Part shown: one piece after another, positions 7,040 through 15,133 of the stretch
How positions within the stretch are numbered: position 1 is the stretch's first letter
How the letters are laid out: each line of letters begins with the position of its first letter
Assembly (NCBI RefSeq): GCF_021699055.1
Contig: NZ_SSXC01000053.1
Span: 1-42,562, forward strand
Origin: Blastococcus sp. MG754426
GTDB lineage: Bacteria; Actinomycetota; Actinomycetes; Mycobacteriales; Geodermatophilaceae
Direction of reading: 5' to 3'
DNA: 42,562 nt
Translations under genes and position numbers: made by a program
Notes under the pieces: generated by a model
Told to the model about the DNA's origin: nothing
Seen by the model: the letters and a program-made list of their open reading frames with translations, nothing else
The model's database searches: none

Positions 7040-8165
7040 GGGGACCGTTGTTGAGCACGCGGACACCGTCGTCGGTGCAGACGACGATGTCCTCGATGCG
7101 GGCGCCGTGGCGGCCGGGCAGGTAGATGCCCGGTTCCACGGAGAAGGCCATGCCGGGCTCGAGCGGCAGCCCGTTGCCGGCCACGATGTAGGGCGCCTCG
7201 TGGGAGTCCAGCCCGATGCCGTGGCCGGTGCGGTGGATGAAGTACCCGCCCCAGCCGGCACCGGTGATGACCGAGCGGGCGGCGGCGTCGATCTCCTCGG
7301 CCGGCACGCCCGGGCGCACCGCGGCGGTCGCCGCCTGCTGCGCGGCGTGCAGCACCGCGTACCACTCGGCGACCTCGGCGTCCGGGCGGCCCCCGACGAC
7401 GTAGGTGCGGGTGCAGTCGGAGCGGTAACCGGTCGAGGTCTCGCCGCCGATGTCGACCACCACCAGGTCACCGGCCTCGACGACGCGGTCGGAGAGCTCG
7501 TGGTGCGGGCTGGCCCCGTTCGGGCCCGACCCGACGATGGTGAAGTCGACCGCGACGTGCCCCTCCGCCAGGATCGCCGCGGCGACGTCCGCCCCCACCT
7601 CGGCCTCGGTGCGCCCGACGGTCAGCCACTCCCCCATCCGGGCGTGCACCCGGTCGATCGCCGCGCCCGCCCGGGCCAGCTCCTCCACCTCGGCCGGGGT
7701 CTTCACCATGCGCAGCCGGTCGACGACCGGTGAGGCCAGCTCCAGGGCGGCGCCGGGGAGCGCCCGCTGGACGCCGAGGGCGTGCTCGGCCCAGGTGCGC
7801 GACCCGACGGCGACGCGGGCGGGAGCCGCGCCGAGTCGGCTGACCGACGCCCCGGCCAGGACGGCGAACGCGTCGTCGGTCTCGTCCCACGCGAGCACCT
7901 CCAGCCCGAGCGTGCCCGCGGGGCCGGCGTCGACCATCGGGGCCTCCAGCCGCGGCACGACCAGGAACGGCTCGCCGCGGCGCGGCACCGCCAGGGCGGT
8001 CAGCCGCTCCATCGCGTGGGCGGCGTACCCGCACAGGTAGCGCAGGTCGGCACCCGGGGTGAGCACGAGCAGGTCGATGCCCAGCTCCCCGGCGACGGCG
8101 CGGGCGGCGTGCAGCCGGTCGAGCGTCACGAGCGGGCCGGATCCGGGTTCTGGCGCGTTTCCCAC
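7014..8165 (-). CDS. M24 family metallopeptidase (Xaa-Pro aminopeptidase/dipeptidase)
   Basis: This 383-aa pita-bread metallopeptidase removes residues next to proline. The N-terminal creatinase-like domain (about residues 10-150) is followed by the catalytic domain. The five metal ligands are recognisable: VVVDIGG and SDCTRT (two Asp), GHGIGLDSHE (His), MAFSVEPGIY (Glu) and GARIEDIVV (Glu). It corresponds by position and type to M. tuberculosis Rv2089c (pepE). The GTG at 8165 is supported by a TACTCT -10 box 6 nt upstream at 8172-8177. The 46 extra codons of the longer open frame overlap that promoter and are rejected. It is cytoplasmic, and the Lrp gene overlaps its end. Confidence 0.9.
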   Translation of the reverse strand: MGNAPEPGSGPLVTLDRLHAARAVAGELGIDLLVLTPGADLRYLCGYAAHAMERLTALAVPRRGEPFLVVPRLEAPMVDAGPAGTLGLEVLAWDETDDAFAVLAGASVSRLGAAPARVAVGSRTWAEHALGVQRALPGAALELASPVVDRLRMVKTPAEVEELARAGAAIDRVHARMGEWLTVGRTEAEVGADVAAAILAEGHVAVDFTIVGSGPNGASPHHELSDRVVEAGDLVVVDIGGETSTGYRSDCTRTYVVGGRPDAEVAEWYAVLHAAQQAATAAVRPGVPAEEIDAAARSVITGAGWGGYFIHRTGHGIGLDSHEAPYIVAGNGLPLEPGMAFSVEPGIYLPGRHGARIEDIVVCTDDGVRVLNNGPRELVELPG

Positions 8166-8171
8166 CGGCGC

Positions 8172-8177
8172 AGAGTA
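8172..8177 (-). promoter_or_regulatory. -10 box of leaderless peptidase promoter
   Basis: Minus-strand TACTCT lies 6 nt upstream of the GTG at 8165, so the transcript should start at the initiation codon. Confidence 0.45.
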
Positions 8178-8292
8178 GCCAGGCGGGACGGGGGTGCTCC
8201 CGAATCGTTGCCGTACCGCTACCGTCCGCGGACGTGGGCGAGCGCGCGAGGCACGGGCGGACGACGGCACGTGGTGTCGGGGGTGCGCAGGC

Positions 8293-9219
8293 GTGACCAC
8301 CATGCTGCTGGACGCCGCGTCGCTGTACTTCCGGGCCTTCTACGGCGTCCCCACCAGCGTCACCACGCCCGACGGGCGGCCGATCAACGCCGTCCGCGGC
8401 TTCCTGGACATGACGGCCCGGCTGGTCACCGCGCACGCCCCCGACCGGCTGGTCGCCTGCTGGGACGACGACTGGCGGCCGGCCTTCCGGGTCGAGGCGC
8501 TGCCCTCCTACAAGGCGCACCGCCTGGCGCCCGACGGCGGCGAGGAGACCCCCGACGAGCTGGGGCCCCAGGTGCCGGTCCTGGTCGAGGTGCTGGCCGC
8601 AGCGGGGATCGCCCGCGTCGGCGCCCCCGGTTACGAGGCCGACGACGTGATCGGCACGCTCGCCACCCGGGCCCGCGGCCCGGTCGACGTCGTCACCGGC
8701 GACCGCGACCTGTTCCAGCTCGTGGACGACGCGCGGGGTGTGCGCGTCCTCTACACCGCCCGCGGGATCTCCGACCTGGAGTACGTGGACGAGGCCGCCG
8801 TCACCGCCAAGTACGGCATCCCCGGCCGCGCCTACGCCGACTTCGCGGTGCTGCGCGGCGACCCGAGCGACGGGCTGCCGGGCGTCGCCGGGGTGGGCGC
8901 GAAGACCGCGGCGGCGCTGATCGGCGAGTTCGGCGACCTGGCGGGGATCCGCGCGGCCGTGGCACGGACCGTCGTCCCGTCCCCCCCGCTGACCGCCGCG
9001 GTGCTCAAGAAGCTGCACGCGGCTGCGGGCTACCTCGACGCCGCCCCGGTGGTGGTCGCGGTGGCGCGCGACGTCGACCTGCCGGCCGTGGAGGGGACGC
9101 TCCCCCGCTCCCCCGCCGATCCCGCGGCGCTGGCCGCCCTCGCCGAGCGGCACGGCCTGCAGTCCTCGCTCGGGCGCCTGGGCGCGGCGCTGGGCTGGCC
9201 GGCCGACGCGGTGGGCTGA
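8293..9219 (+). CDS. 5'-3' exonuclease (Pol I N-terminal domain type)
   Basis: This 308-aa FEN-like nuclease is the free-standing relative of the DNA polymerase I 5'-3' exonuclease domain and would remove flaps and RNA primers. It shows LLDAASLYFRAFYG (first metal Asp), the SYKAHR arginine/lysine region, GYEADDVIGTLA, VVTGDRDLFQL and the helix-hairpin-helix LPGVAGVGAKTAAALI that clamps DNA. No polymerase domain follows. It matches the position of M. tuberculosis Rv2090. The GTG at 8293 and an in-frame ATG at 8302 are both possible starts, three codons apart. It is divergent from the peptidase gene and convergent with the DUF4333 gene, 18 bp away. Confidence 0.9.
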   Translation: MTTMLLDAASLYFRAFYGVPTSVTTPDGRPINAVRGFLDMTARLVTAHAPDRLVACWDDDWRPAFRVEALPSYKAHRLAPDGGEETPDELGPQVPVLVEVLAAAGIARVGAPGYEADDVIGTLATRARGPVDVVTGDRDLFQLVDDARGVRVLYTARGISDLEYVDEAAVTAKYGIPGRAYADFAVLRGDPSDGLPGVAGVGAKTAAALIGEFGDLAGIRAAVARTVVPSPPLTAAVLKKLHAAAGYLDAAPVVVAVARDVDLPAVEGTLPRSPADPAALAALAERHGLQSSLGRLGAALGWPADAVG

Positions 9220-9237
9220 TCCGGGTTCAGCCGCCGG

Positions 9238-9768
9238 TCAGGGCTCGCTCCAGGTGTAGCGGGCGCCGTCGGCGTCGGTGATCTCGATCCGCAGGGTGAC
9301 CTGCTCCTCGTCGGCCGTGACGCCGGTGCACTCGTAGGTGGCCCCCGGCTCCACGTGCATCTCCTGCTCGCAGTCCAGGTCGACGGCGACACCCTCCCGC
9401 TGCTGGAACTGCTCGGCCACATCCCGCTCGACGGCCGAGCGGGAGAGGACGGTCGGCCCGGTCGTCGCCGCCAGGAGCGCCACCCCGGCGACCAGCGCGA
9501 GTGCGACGGCGGCGAGCAGCAGGAGCAGGCCCGCGCGGCGCCGGCTCCCTGACGACCGCGGCGCCGGAGGGCCGTAGCCGGGCGGGCCGTAGCCGGGGAC
9601 GCCGTGCGGCGCGGGTGCGGGGTACGGCACCGGACGCGTGGACTGCGGCGGCGAGCCGCCGTGAGGCGACCAGCCGGGCCGCTGCGGGGCGCGGGGCGGC
9701 CCGTACGCGGGCGGACCGGAGGGCCCGGGCCCCTCCTGCGGCCGGTCGCCGTAGGGCGGCTGGGTCAT
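9238..9768 (-). CDS. DUF4333 domain membrane protein with proline-rich N terminus
   Basis: This 176-aa protein has an N-terminal Pro/Gly/Tyr-rich cytoplasmic stretch with repeated GYGPP units, one transmembrane helix (GLLLLLAAVALALVAGVALL) and an extracytoplasmic DUF4333 domain. The domain carries its paired cysteines (LDCEQE and TYECTG), which probably form a disulfide outside the cell. The ATG at 9768 has GGGAG about 5 nt upstream. An 18-codon extension is open but lacks a ribosome-binding site. It sits where M. tuberculosis has Rv2091c, also a predicted membrane protein. Function is unknown. Confidence 0.82.
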   Translation of the reverse strand: MTQPPYGDRPQEGPGPSGPPAYGPPRAPQRPGWSPHGGSPPQSTRPVPYPAPAPHGVPGYGPPGYGPPAPRSSGSRRRAGLLLLLAAVALALVAGVALLAATTGPTVLSRSAVERDVAEQFQQREGVAVDLDCEQEMHVEPGATYECTGVTADEEQVTLRIEITDADGARYTWSEP

Positions 9769-9855
9769 CGTCGCTCCCGGGTCGGTGGGTGCCCCGTCGG
9801 GGCCGATCGGATTCTGCCCCACCCGCCGGCCGCGCCGCGGGCGGCGACCCGCCGG

Positions 9856-12693
9856 TCAGCCGCCGACGGCGACGGCCACGACCCCGCGCCGGATGCGGTC
9901 CACGGCGGCCCGCGCCGTGCGCGCGACCGGGTCGTCGGCGACCTTGCCGAGCTGGTCGAGGAGGTCCAGCAGCTGCCGCGCCCAGCGGACGAAGTCCCCG
10001 CCGGAGAGCTCGGTGCCGGCCTGCTCCGCGCCGGCCAGCACCCGGTCCAGGCTCTGCCCGTCGGCCCAGCGGTACGCGGCCCAGGCGAACCCCAGGTCCA
10101 GGTCGCGGCCGGCGGGCACGCCGTGGTCGAGCTCGACGTCCTGCAACCGGGAGCGGATGCCGCGCATCGCCCCGATCGCGGCGCCGACCTTGCCCGCCGG
10201 CACCGCGGGCAGCCCGGGCATGTCCCGCCGCGCCTCGAAGACCAGCGTGGAGACCGCGGCCGCCAGCTCGGCGGGGTTCAGGCCCCGCCACACGCCCGCG
10301 CGCAGGCACTCGGCGGTGAGCAGGTCGGCCTCCGACCAGATGCGGGCCAGCCGCCGGCCGTCGTCCGTGATGACCGGCACGTCGTCCAGGGCCCCGGCCA
10401 CCTCGGTGTCGGCCGGCACCAGCGGTGCGGCCTCCGGGACCAGGTAGCCCAGCTCCTCGAGGACGTCGCAGGTCCGGTCGAACTGGCGGGTGAGCGAGCC
10501 GGTGCGCTCGGCCATCGTGCGCTGCAACGACTCCGCCTCGCGCACCGCGCGCAGCCAGCGCTCGGCCACCCGCACCCGTTCCTCGCGGTCGGGCAGCTGG
10601 TGCACGGGGTGGTGCCGCAGCGCCTGGCGCAGGTCGGCCAGCACCGGGTCGTCCGCCGCCGCGGAGCGGCCCTTCTTCACCCGGCGCGCGCCCAGGTCGT
10701 GCTCCACCCGGGCGTTGCGCAGGGTCGAGGCGAGATCGCGGCGCGCGTGCGGGCTGCGGTGGTTGAAGTTCTTGGGCACCTTCACCCGGGCCAGGACCTG
10801 CACCGGGGTCGGGAAGTCCACCGACCCCAGCCGGCCCGCCCACTTGTCCTCGGTCAGCACCAGCGGCCGCGGATCGGCCAGGTCGGTGATGCCGGGGTCG
10901 AGCACGACGGCCAGCCCCTGCCGCCGGCCGCTGGGCACGCGGATGACGTCGCCCGGGCGGAGGGCGGCCAGCGCGTCGGCGGCCTCGAGCCGGCGCTTGG
11001 CCTGGGAGTCGCGGGAGAGCTCCTTCTCCCGCTCGGCGATCTCCCGCCGCAACTGGGCGTAGGCGCCCACGTCGCCGCGGTCGGAGTGCATCTCCGCCGC
11101 GAACTGCTCGGCGTCCCGCTCGTGGCGGGCCGCTGCGCGGGCCAGCCCGACGACCGAGCGGTCGGCCTGGAACTGCGCGAACGAGCTGGCCAGCAGCTCC
11201 CGGGCGCGGGCGCGGCCGAAGGAGCTGACCAGGTTGACCGCCATGTTGTAGCTGGGCCGGAAGGAGGACCGCAGCGGGTAGGTGCGGGTGCTGGCCAGCC
11301 CGGCGACGACGCTCGGGTCCATGCCGGGCGCCCAGACGACGACGGCGTGCCCCTCGACGTCGATGCCCCGCCGCCCGGCCCGGCCGGTGAGCTGGGTGTA
11401 CTCGCCCGGCGTCACGTCGACGTGCGCCTCGCCGTTCCACTTCACCAGCCGCTCGAGGACGACGGTGCGCGCCGGCATGTTGATGCCCAGCGCCAGCGTC
11501 TCGGTGGCGAAGACGGCCTTGACCAGGCCCCGGACGAAGCACTCCTCGACGGTCTCCTTGAAGGCCGGGACCAGGCCGGCGTGGTGGGCGGCGAGGCCGG
11601 CGAGCAGCCCCTCGCGCCACTCCCAGAAGCCCAGGACGTGCAGGTCCTCCTCCGGCAGCGAGCCGGTGCGCTCGTCGATGATCGCGGCGATCTCGGCGCG
11701 CTCGGCCTCGTCGGTGAGGCGCAGGCCGCTGAGCAGGCACTGGTGCACGGCGGCGTCGCAGCCGTTGCGGCTGAACACGAAGGTGATCGCCGGCAGCAGC
11801 CCCGCCCGGGCGAGGCGCTCCACGACGTCGGACCTGGCCGGGGGCCGGTACCGGGGCCGGTGGTGGCCCTCGCGGCGGCCGGAGCCGCCCCAGCTGTCGA
11901 GCCGGCGCTCCTGCTCCCGGACGAAGCGGACCAGTTCCGGGTCGACGACGGAGGCCCCGCGCTCCCGCGTGGACAGCGGCCGCGGCCCCTCCCCGTGCTC
12001 GCCCGCGTGCGCGGCGGGGCGCAGGGAGAAGAGGTCGAACACCCGGTTGCCGACGAGCATGTGCTGCCAGAGCGGGATCGGACGGACCTCGCTGACCACG
12101 ACCTTCGTGTGGCCGCGCACGGTCACCAGCCACTCACCGAACTCCTCGGCATTGCTCACCGTCGCGGAGAGCGAGACCAGGGTGACCGACTGCGGGAGGT
12201 GGATGATGACCTCTTCCCACACCGCCCCGCGGAACCGGTCGGCGAGGTAGTGGACCTCGTCCATCACCACGTAGCCCAGGCCGGCGATCGCCGGGGACTC
12301 CGCGTAGAGCATGTTGCGCAGGACCTCGGTGGTCATCACCACCACGGGGGCGTCGCCGTTGACGGCGTTGTCGCCGGTCAGCAGGCCGACCCGGTCGGCG
12401 CCGTAGCGCTCGACGAGGTCGTTGTACTTCTGGTTGGACAGCGCCTTGATCGGCGTCGTGTAGAAGGCCTTGCGCCCCTCGGCGAGAGCCTTGTGCACGG
12501 CGAACTCGCCCACCACGGTCTTCCCGGCGCCCGTCGGCGCGCAGACCAGGACGCCGGAGCCCTCCTCCAGCGCCTCGCACGCCTCGACCTGGAACGGGTC
12601 CAGGGAGAAGCCGAGCTCGGCGGTGAAGTCGGCCAGCGTCGGGTGGGAGGTCCGCCGCCGGGCAGCGGCGTACCGCTCAGCGGGGCTGGACAT
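9856..12693 (-). CDS. helY: DEAD/DEAH-box helicase HelY (Ski2/Mtr4-like)
   Basis: This 945-aa superfamily 2 helicase has Walker A APTGAGKT at residues 52-59, motif Ia TPIKALSNQKY, DEVH at 145-148, motif III SLSATVSN and motif VI QLTGRAGRRGID near residue 430. A long C-terminal region contains the Mtr4/Ski2-type DSHCT domain. Mtr4-like enzymes unwind RNA; HelY in mycobacteria is annotated as an ATP-dependent DNA/RNA helicase without a settled role. TAACGT lies 6 nt before the ATG and GGAGG is also present, so the transcript is either leaderless or very short-leadered. It corresponds to Rv2092c in the conserved helY-tatC-tatA-pafCB order. Confidence 0.92.
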   Translation of the reverse strand: MSSPAERYAAARRRTSHPTLADFTAELGFSLDPFQVEACEALEEGSGVLVCAPTGAGKTVVGEFAVHKALAEGRKAFYTTPIKALSNQKYNDLVERYGADRVGLLTGDNAVNGDAPVVVMTTEVLRNMLYAESPAIAGLGYVVMDEVHYLADRFRGAVWEEVIIHLPQSVTLVSLSATVSNAEEFGEWLVTVRGHTKVVVSEVRPIPLWQHMLVGNRVFDLFSLRPAAHAGEHGEGPRPLSTRERGASVVDPELVRFVREQERRLDSWGGSGRREGHHRPRYRPPARSDVVERLARAGLLPAITFVFSRNGCDAAVHQCLLSGLRLTDEAERAEIAAIIDERTGSLPEEDLHVLGFWEWREGLLAGLAAHHAGLVPAFKETVEECFVRGLVKAVFATETLALGINMPARTVVLERLVKWNGEAHVDVTPGEYTQLTGRAGRRGIDVEGHAVVVWAPGMDPSVVAGLASTRTYPLRSSFRPSYNMAVNLVSSFGRARARELLASSFAQFQADRSVVGLARAAARHERDAEQFAAEMHSDRGDVGAYAQLRREIAEREKELSRDSQAKRRLEAADALAALRPGDVIRVPSGRRQGLAVVLDPGITDLADPRPLVLTEDKWAGRLGSVDFPTPVQVLARVKVPKNFNHRSPHARRDLASTLRNARVEHDLGARRVKKGRSAAADDPVLADLRQALRHHPVHQLPDREERVRVAERWLRAVREAESLQRTMAERTGSLTRQFDRTCDVLEELGYLVPEAAPLVPADTEVAGALDDVPVITDDGRRLARIWSEADLLTAECLRAGVWRGLNPAELAAAVSTLVFEARRDMPGLPAVPAGKVGAAIGAMRGIRSRLQDVELDHGVPAGRDLDLGFAWAAYRWADGQSLDRVLAGAEQAGTELSGGDFVRWARQLLDLLDQLGKVADDPVARTARAAVDRIRRGVVAVAVGG

Positions 12694-12699
12694 GCCTCC

Positions 12700-12705
12700 A
12701 CGTTA
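12700..12705 (-). promoter_or_regulatory. -10 box of helY
   Basis: Minus-strand TAACGT ends 6 nt before the ATG at 12693, consistent with leaderless transcription. It means helY can be transcribed separately from the broken kinase gene upstream. Confidence 0.4.
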
Positions 12706-12816
12706 GGCGCGCGCCCGCGGGACGGCGCGCCACGGCGGTTGGCGGCGATCAGCTCCCCTGACCACCGGGGGCCCTCCCTCACCGCCCACGCCGAGGGAGG
12801 ACACCGCACGATCAGC

Positions 12817-13529
12817 TCAGCGGATCGAGGCGGGGCCGCCGCCGACGACGGTGAGCGCGCCCGGCACGCACTCCGTGACGGCGGGCAGCGGCGCGACGAG
12901 CTCCCCGTCGGCGTAGGTGCTGACCCCGGCGCAGGAGAGCTCCACGCGGGCGGCGCGGTGCACCGTCACGGCGGGGTGCTCGACGTGCGTGCCGTCGGCC
13001 AGCCGGGGGCGCGTGCGCACCAGCTCCCGGCGCGAGACCGGCCCCACGACGGTGACGTCGAAGAGCCCGTCGGCGTAGTCGGCGCCCGGGCACATCCGCA
13101 GACCCCCGCCGTACCAGGCGGTGTTGCCGACGGCGACCATCGTGGCGGGCAGGGTGCGGGTGACGCCGTCCAGCGCCAGCGTCACCTCGTAGGGGCGCAG
13201 CCGGGCCAGCTCGGCCAGGACGGCGAGGTCGTACCGCCGGCGGCCACGGGGCCAGCGCAGCCGGTTGGCGCGGTCGGTGACGGCCGAGTCGAAGCCGCAG
13301 CACAGCACGGTCGCCCACCAGCGGCCGGCGGTGCGGCCCGCGTCCAGCGCCCGGGAACGCCCGGCCAGCAGGTCGGCCGCGCCGCCTGGCGTTCCGCGTC
13401 GGACCGGGTGGTCGCGTCCAGCACCCGGGGCGCGACGCCTTCCGCGCGGAGCGCGTCGAGGACGGCCCGGGCCACGGTGCGGGCGCGGCCCCGCCCGGCC
13501 GCCGGGCTGACCAGGACCGCGGCCTGCAC
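12817..13529 (-). pseudogene. Broken diacylglycerol kinase gene (internal deletion and frameshift)
   Basis: Two halves of a YegS/DgkB-type lipid kinase lie in different frames. The first starts with GTG at 13529, five nt after the tatC stop, and reads AVLVSPAAGRGRARTVARAV through DATTRSDAERQAA, the normal N-terminal strand-helix unit. The second, in another frame, reads AADLLAGRSRALDAGR, then ATVLCCGFDSAVTDRANRLR, and runs to the normal C terminus with YGGGLRMCP, ADGLFDVTVV and THVEHPAV. Everything between is missing, including the catalytic GGDG motif and the GTGNDFA loop, roughly 60-65 residues by comparison with the family. The gene cannot make an active kinase as given. The break lies near 13350-13400. 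An assembly collapse in this GC-rich tract is the alternative. Confidence 0.75.
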
Positions 13530-13534
13530 CGCCG

Positions 13535-14470
13535 TCAGCTGCGGGCCGACGGCGCGCGCTCGGCCGGTTCGTCCAGCTGCGAGGGCTGGGCGTCCAGCCG
13601 GGACGGCGTGGCGTCCAGCGGCGAGGCGACGTCGTCGTCCAGGTCGTGGAAGTGCTCGGCGGCGGCGCGCCGGGCCCGGCGCCGGTCGACGATCCGGGCG
13701 AGCTGGATGGCCAGCTCGAACAGCACGATCATCGGCCCGGCCATCAGCAGCATGGTGAACGGGTCCTGCGTGGGGGTGACGAAGGCGGCGAAGACGATCG
13801 TGAGGAAGAAGATCCACCGGCGGCTCTTGGACAGCACCTCGTAGCTGAGCACCCCGGCGAGGTTCAGCGCCACGGCGATGAGCGGCACCTCGAAGCTGAC
13901 CCCGAACGCGACCAGCAGCGACAGCACGAAGCCGATGTAGTCCTGCGCGGTGAGCGCCACGACCACGCCGTCGCCGGCCAGGCTCAGCAGCAGCTCCAGC
14001 CCCGCCGACAGCGAGACGTAGGCCAGCACGGCGCCGAGGGCGAACAGCGTCGAGGAGACCGCGACGAAGCCGACGCCGTAGCGCTTCTCGTTGCGCTTGA
14101 GGCCCGGGGTGATGAACGCCCACAGCTGGTAGAGCCAGAACGGCGCCGAGAGCACCACCCCGGCGAGGAAGGACACCTTGAGCCGGATGAAGACGCCGCC
14201 GAAGACGTTCGTGATCAGCAGCCCGCAGCCGCCGGCGTCGTCCCCGGCGTACCGGAGGTCCTCGGGCAGGCCGCAGTACGGGGCGCGGATGAACTCGCCG
14301 AGCCCGTGGCCGTACCACCAGAAGGCGATCGCGGTGGCGACCAGGATCGCGAGCCCCGCCTTGAGGATGCGGTTGCGCAGCTCGGTCAGGTGCGCGATGA
14401 GGCTCATCGTCGCCTGGGCGTCGCGGGGTGGCCGCCGACGCCGCCGTGCGCCACGGGTCGCCTCGCTCAC
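13535..14470 (-). CDS. tatC: Twin-arginine translocase subunit TatC
   Basis: This 311-aa inner-membrane protein is the receptor of the Tat pathway that exports folded proteins. It shows the signature MSLIAHLTELRNRILKA at the cytoplasmic N terminus, where the Glu of HLxELR helps bind the twin-arginine signal, and six predicted helices. PGLKRNEKRY and AFVTPTQDPFTML are both typical. An arginine-rich N-terminal stretch and a long acidic C-terminal tail with repeated S-x-LDA-x-P units (SPLDATPSRLDAQPSQLDEP) are outside the core fold. The start is GTG with GGGGGGA upstream. It lies 25 bp after tatA in the same operon, matching Rv2093c. Confidence 0.95.
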   Translation of the reverse strand: MSEATRGARRRRRPPRDAQATMSLIAHLTELRNRILKAGLAILVATAIAFWWYGHGLGEFIRAPYCGLPEDLRYAGDDAGGCGLLITNVFGGVFIRLKVSFLAGVVLSAPFWLYQLWAFITPGLKRNEKRYGVGFVAVSSTLFALGAVLAYVSLSAGLELLLSLAGDGVVVALTAQDYIGFVLSLLVAFGVSFEVPLIAVALNLAGVLSYEVLSKSRRWIFFLTIVFAAFVTPTQDPFTMLLMAGPMIVLFELAIQLARIVDRRRARRAAAEHFHDLDDDVASPLDATPSRLDAQPSQLDEPAERAPSARS

Positions 14471-14495
14471 CGCCGTCCCCCCAGGTGCGGTGCGG

Positions 14496-14825
14496 TCAGC
14501 GGGTGCGGTCGGCGGCGCGCGCCTGGTCGGCCTGGGCCCGCAGCTCCGCGGCCCGCAGCTCGGCCTGGCGCGCCTCCTCCTGCAGCCGCGCGGCCTGGTC
14601 GTCCGAGGCCGGCGACGCGGGCGCGACGATCTCCCCGCGCACCGGCGTGGTGCGCGCGGCGTCCTTGCTGCGGACGTCGTCGTCCTTCATGCCCTTCATC
14701 TCGCCCTTGAAGATGCGCAGCGAGCGGCCGAGCGAGCGCGAGGCGTCGGGCAGCTTCTTGTAGCCGAAGAGCAGCAGGATGGCCAGGATGATCAGGCCGA
14801 TCTCCAGGGGGCCGAGTCCGGCCAT
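14496..14825 (-). CDS. tatA: Twin-arginine translocase subunit TatA
   Basis: This 109-aa pore-forming Tat subunit has a single N-terminal helix (LEIGLIILAILLLFG), the YKKLPD hinge and an amphipathic helix ASRSLGRSLRIFKGEMKGM. A charged tail follows with an Ala/Glu/Arg-rich segment likely to be helical. GGAGG lies 7 nt before the ATG, and a TAGCAT -10 box is at 14859-14864 on the minus strand, giving a leader of about 27 nt. Assignment as TatA rather than TatB rests on the FGYKKLPD motif and on its place beside tatC, as in Rv2094c. Confidence 0.94.
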   Translation of the reverse strand: MAGLGPLEIGLIILAILLLFGYKKLPDASRSLGRSLRIFKGEMKGMKDDDVRSKDAARTTPVRGEIVAPASPASDDQAARLQEEARQAELRAAELRAQADQARAADRTR

Positions 14826-14858
14826 GGCGCGTCCTCCAGAGGTGTGGGTGCTGCGGCG

Positions 14859-14864
14859 ATGCTA
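14859..14864 (-). promoter_or_regulatory. -10 box of the tatAC operon
   Basis: Minus-strand TAGCAT lies about 33 nt upstream of the tatA ATG, giving a short leader that contains GGAGG. It has no TGTC at the PafBC spacing. Confidence 0.35.
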
Positions 14865-14914
14865 CGCCGCCGGGCGCCGATTCCCAGAGGCCTGCGCGCG
14901 GGTTCGTCGGGCGT

Positions 14915-15121
14915 TCAGCCCACCGACGCCCGGGCGTCGCGCAGCCGCGCGGCCCGGTCGGCGGAGTCCTGCAGCCCGGCGCGCACGGGGGCGACCTCCG
15001 CTTCGGCTGCGGCCAGCTCCCGCGTGAGCCGGCCGACGGCCCCGAGCACCCCGTGGACGACCACGCCGAGGACGGCGAACGCCAGGACGACGACCACGCC
15101 GAGCACGATCCAGAACACCAC
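14915..15121 (-). CDS. Small membrane protein with coiled-coil tail
   Basis: This 68-aa protein has one N-terminal hydrophobic helix (VFWIVLGVVVVLAFAVLGVVV) followed by an Ala/Glu/Arg-rich helix with heptad-like spacing (RLTRELAAAEAEVAPVRAGL). I do not recognise a family. It lies between pafC and tatA, on their strand, 9 bp after the pafC stop. The GTG start is supported by TAGGGT 6 nt upstream, whose TAG is the pafC stop codon. The size and layout suggest a membrane-tethered adaptor or scaffold, which is speculation. Confidence 0.7.
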   Translation of the reverse strand: MVFWIVLGVVVVLAFAVLGVVVHGVLGAVGRLTRELAAAEAEVAPVRAGLQDSADRAARLRDARASVG

Positions 15122-15127
15122 GGCCGC

Positions 15128-15133
15128 ACCCTA
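15128..15133 (-). promoter_or_regulatory. -10 box fused to the pafC stop codon
   Basis: Minus-strand TAGGGT lies 6 nt before the GTG at 15121. Its TAG (15131-15133) is the termination codon of pafC. Confidence 0.45.

Noticed and set aside
9604-13758. Very long plus-strand open frame over helY, the kinase remnant and tatC
   Set aside because: It is low-complexity Arg/Gly/Pro/Ala-rich sequence opposite well-recognised genes, as expected in GC-rich DNA where stops are rare.
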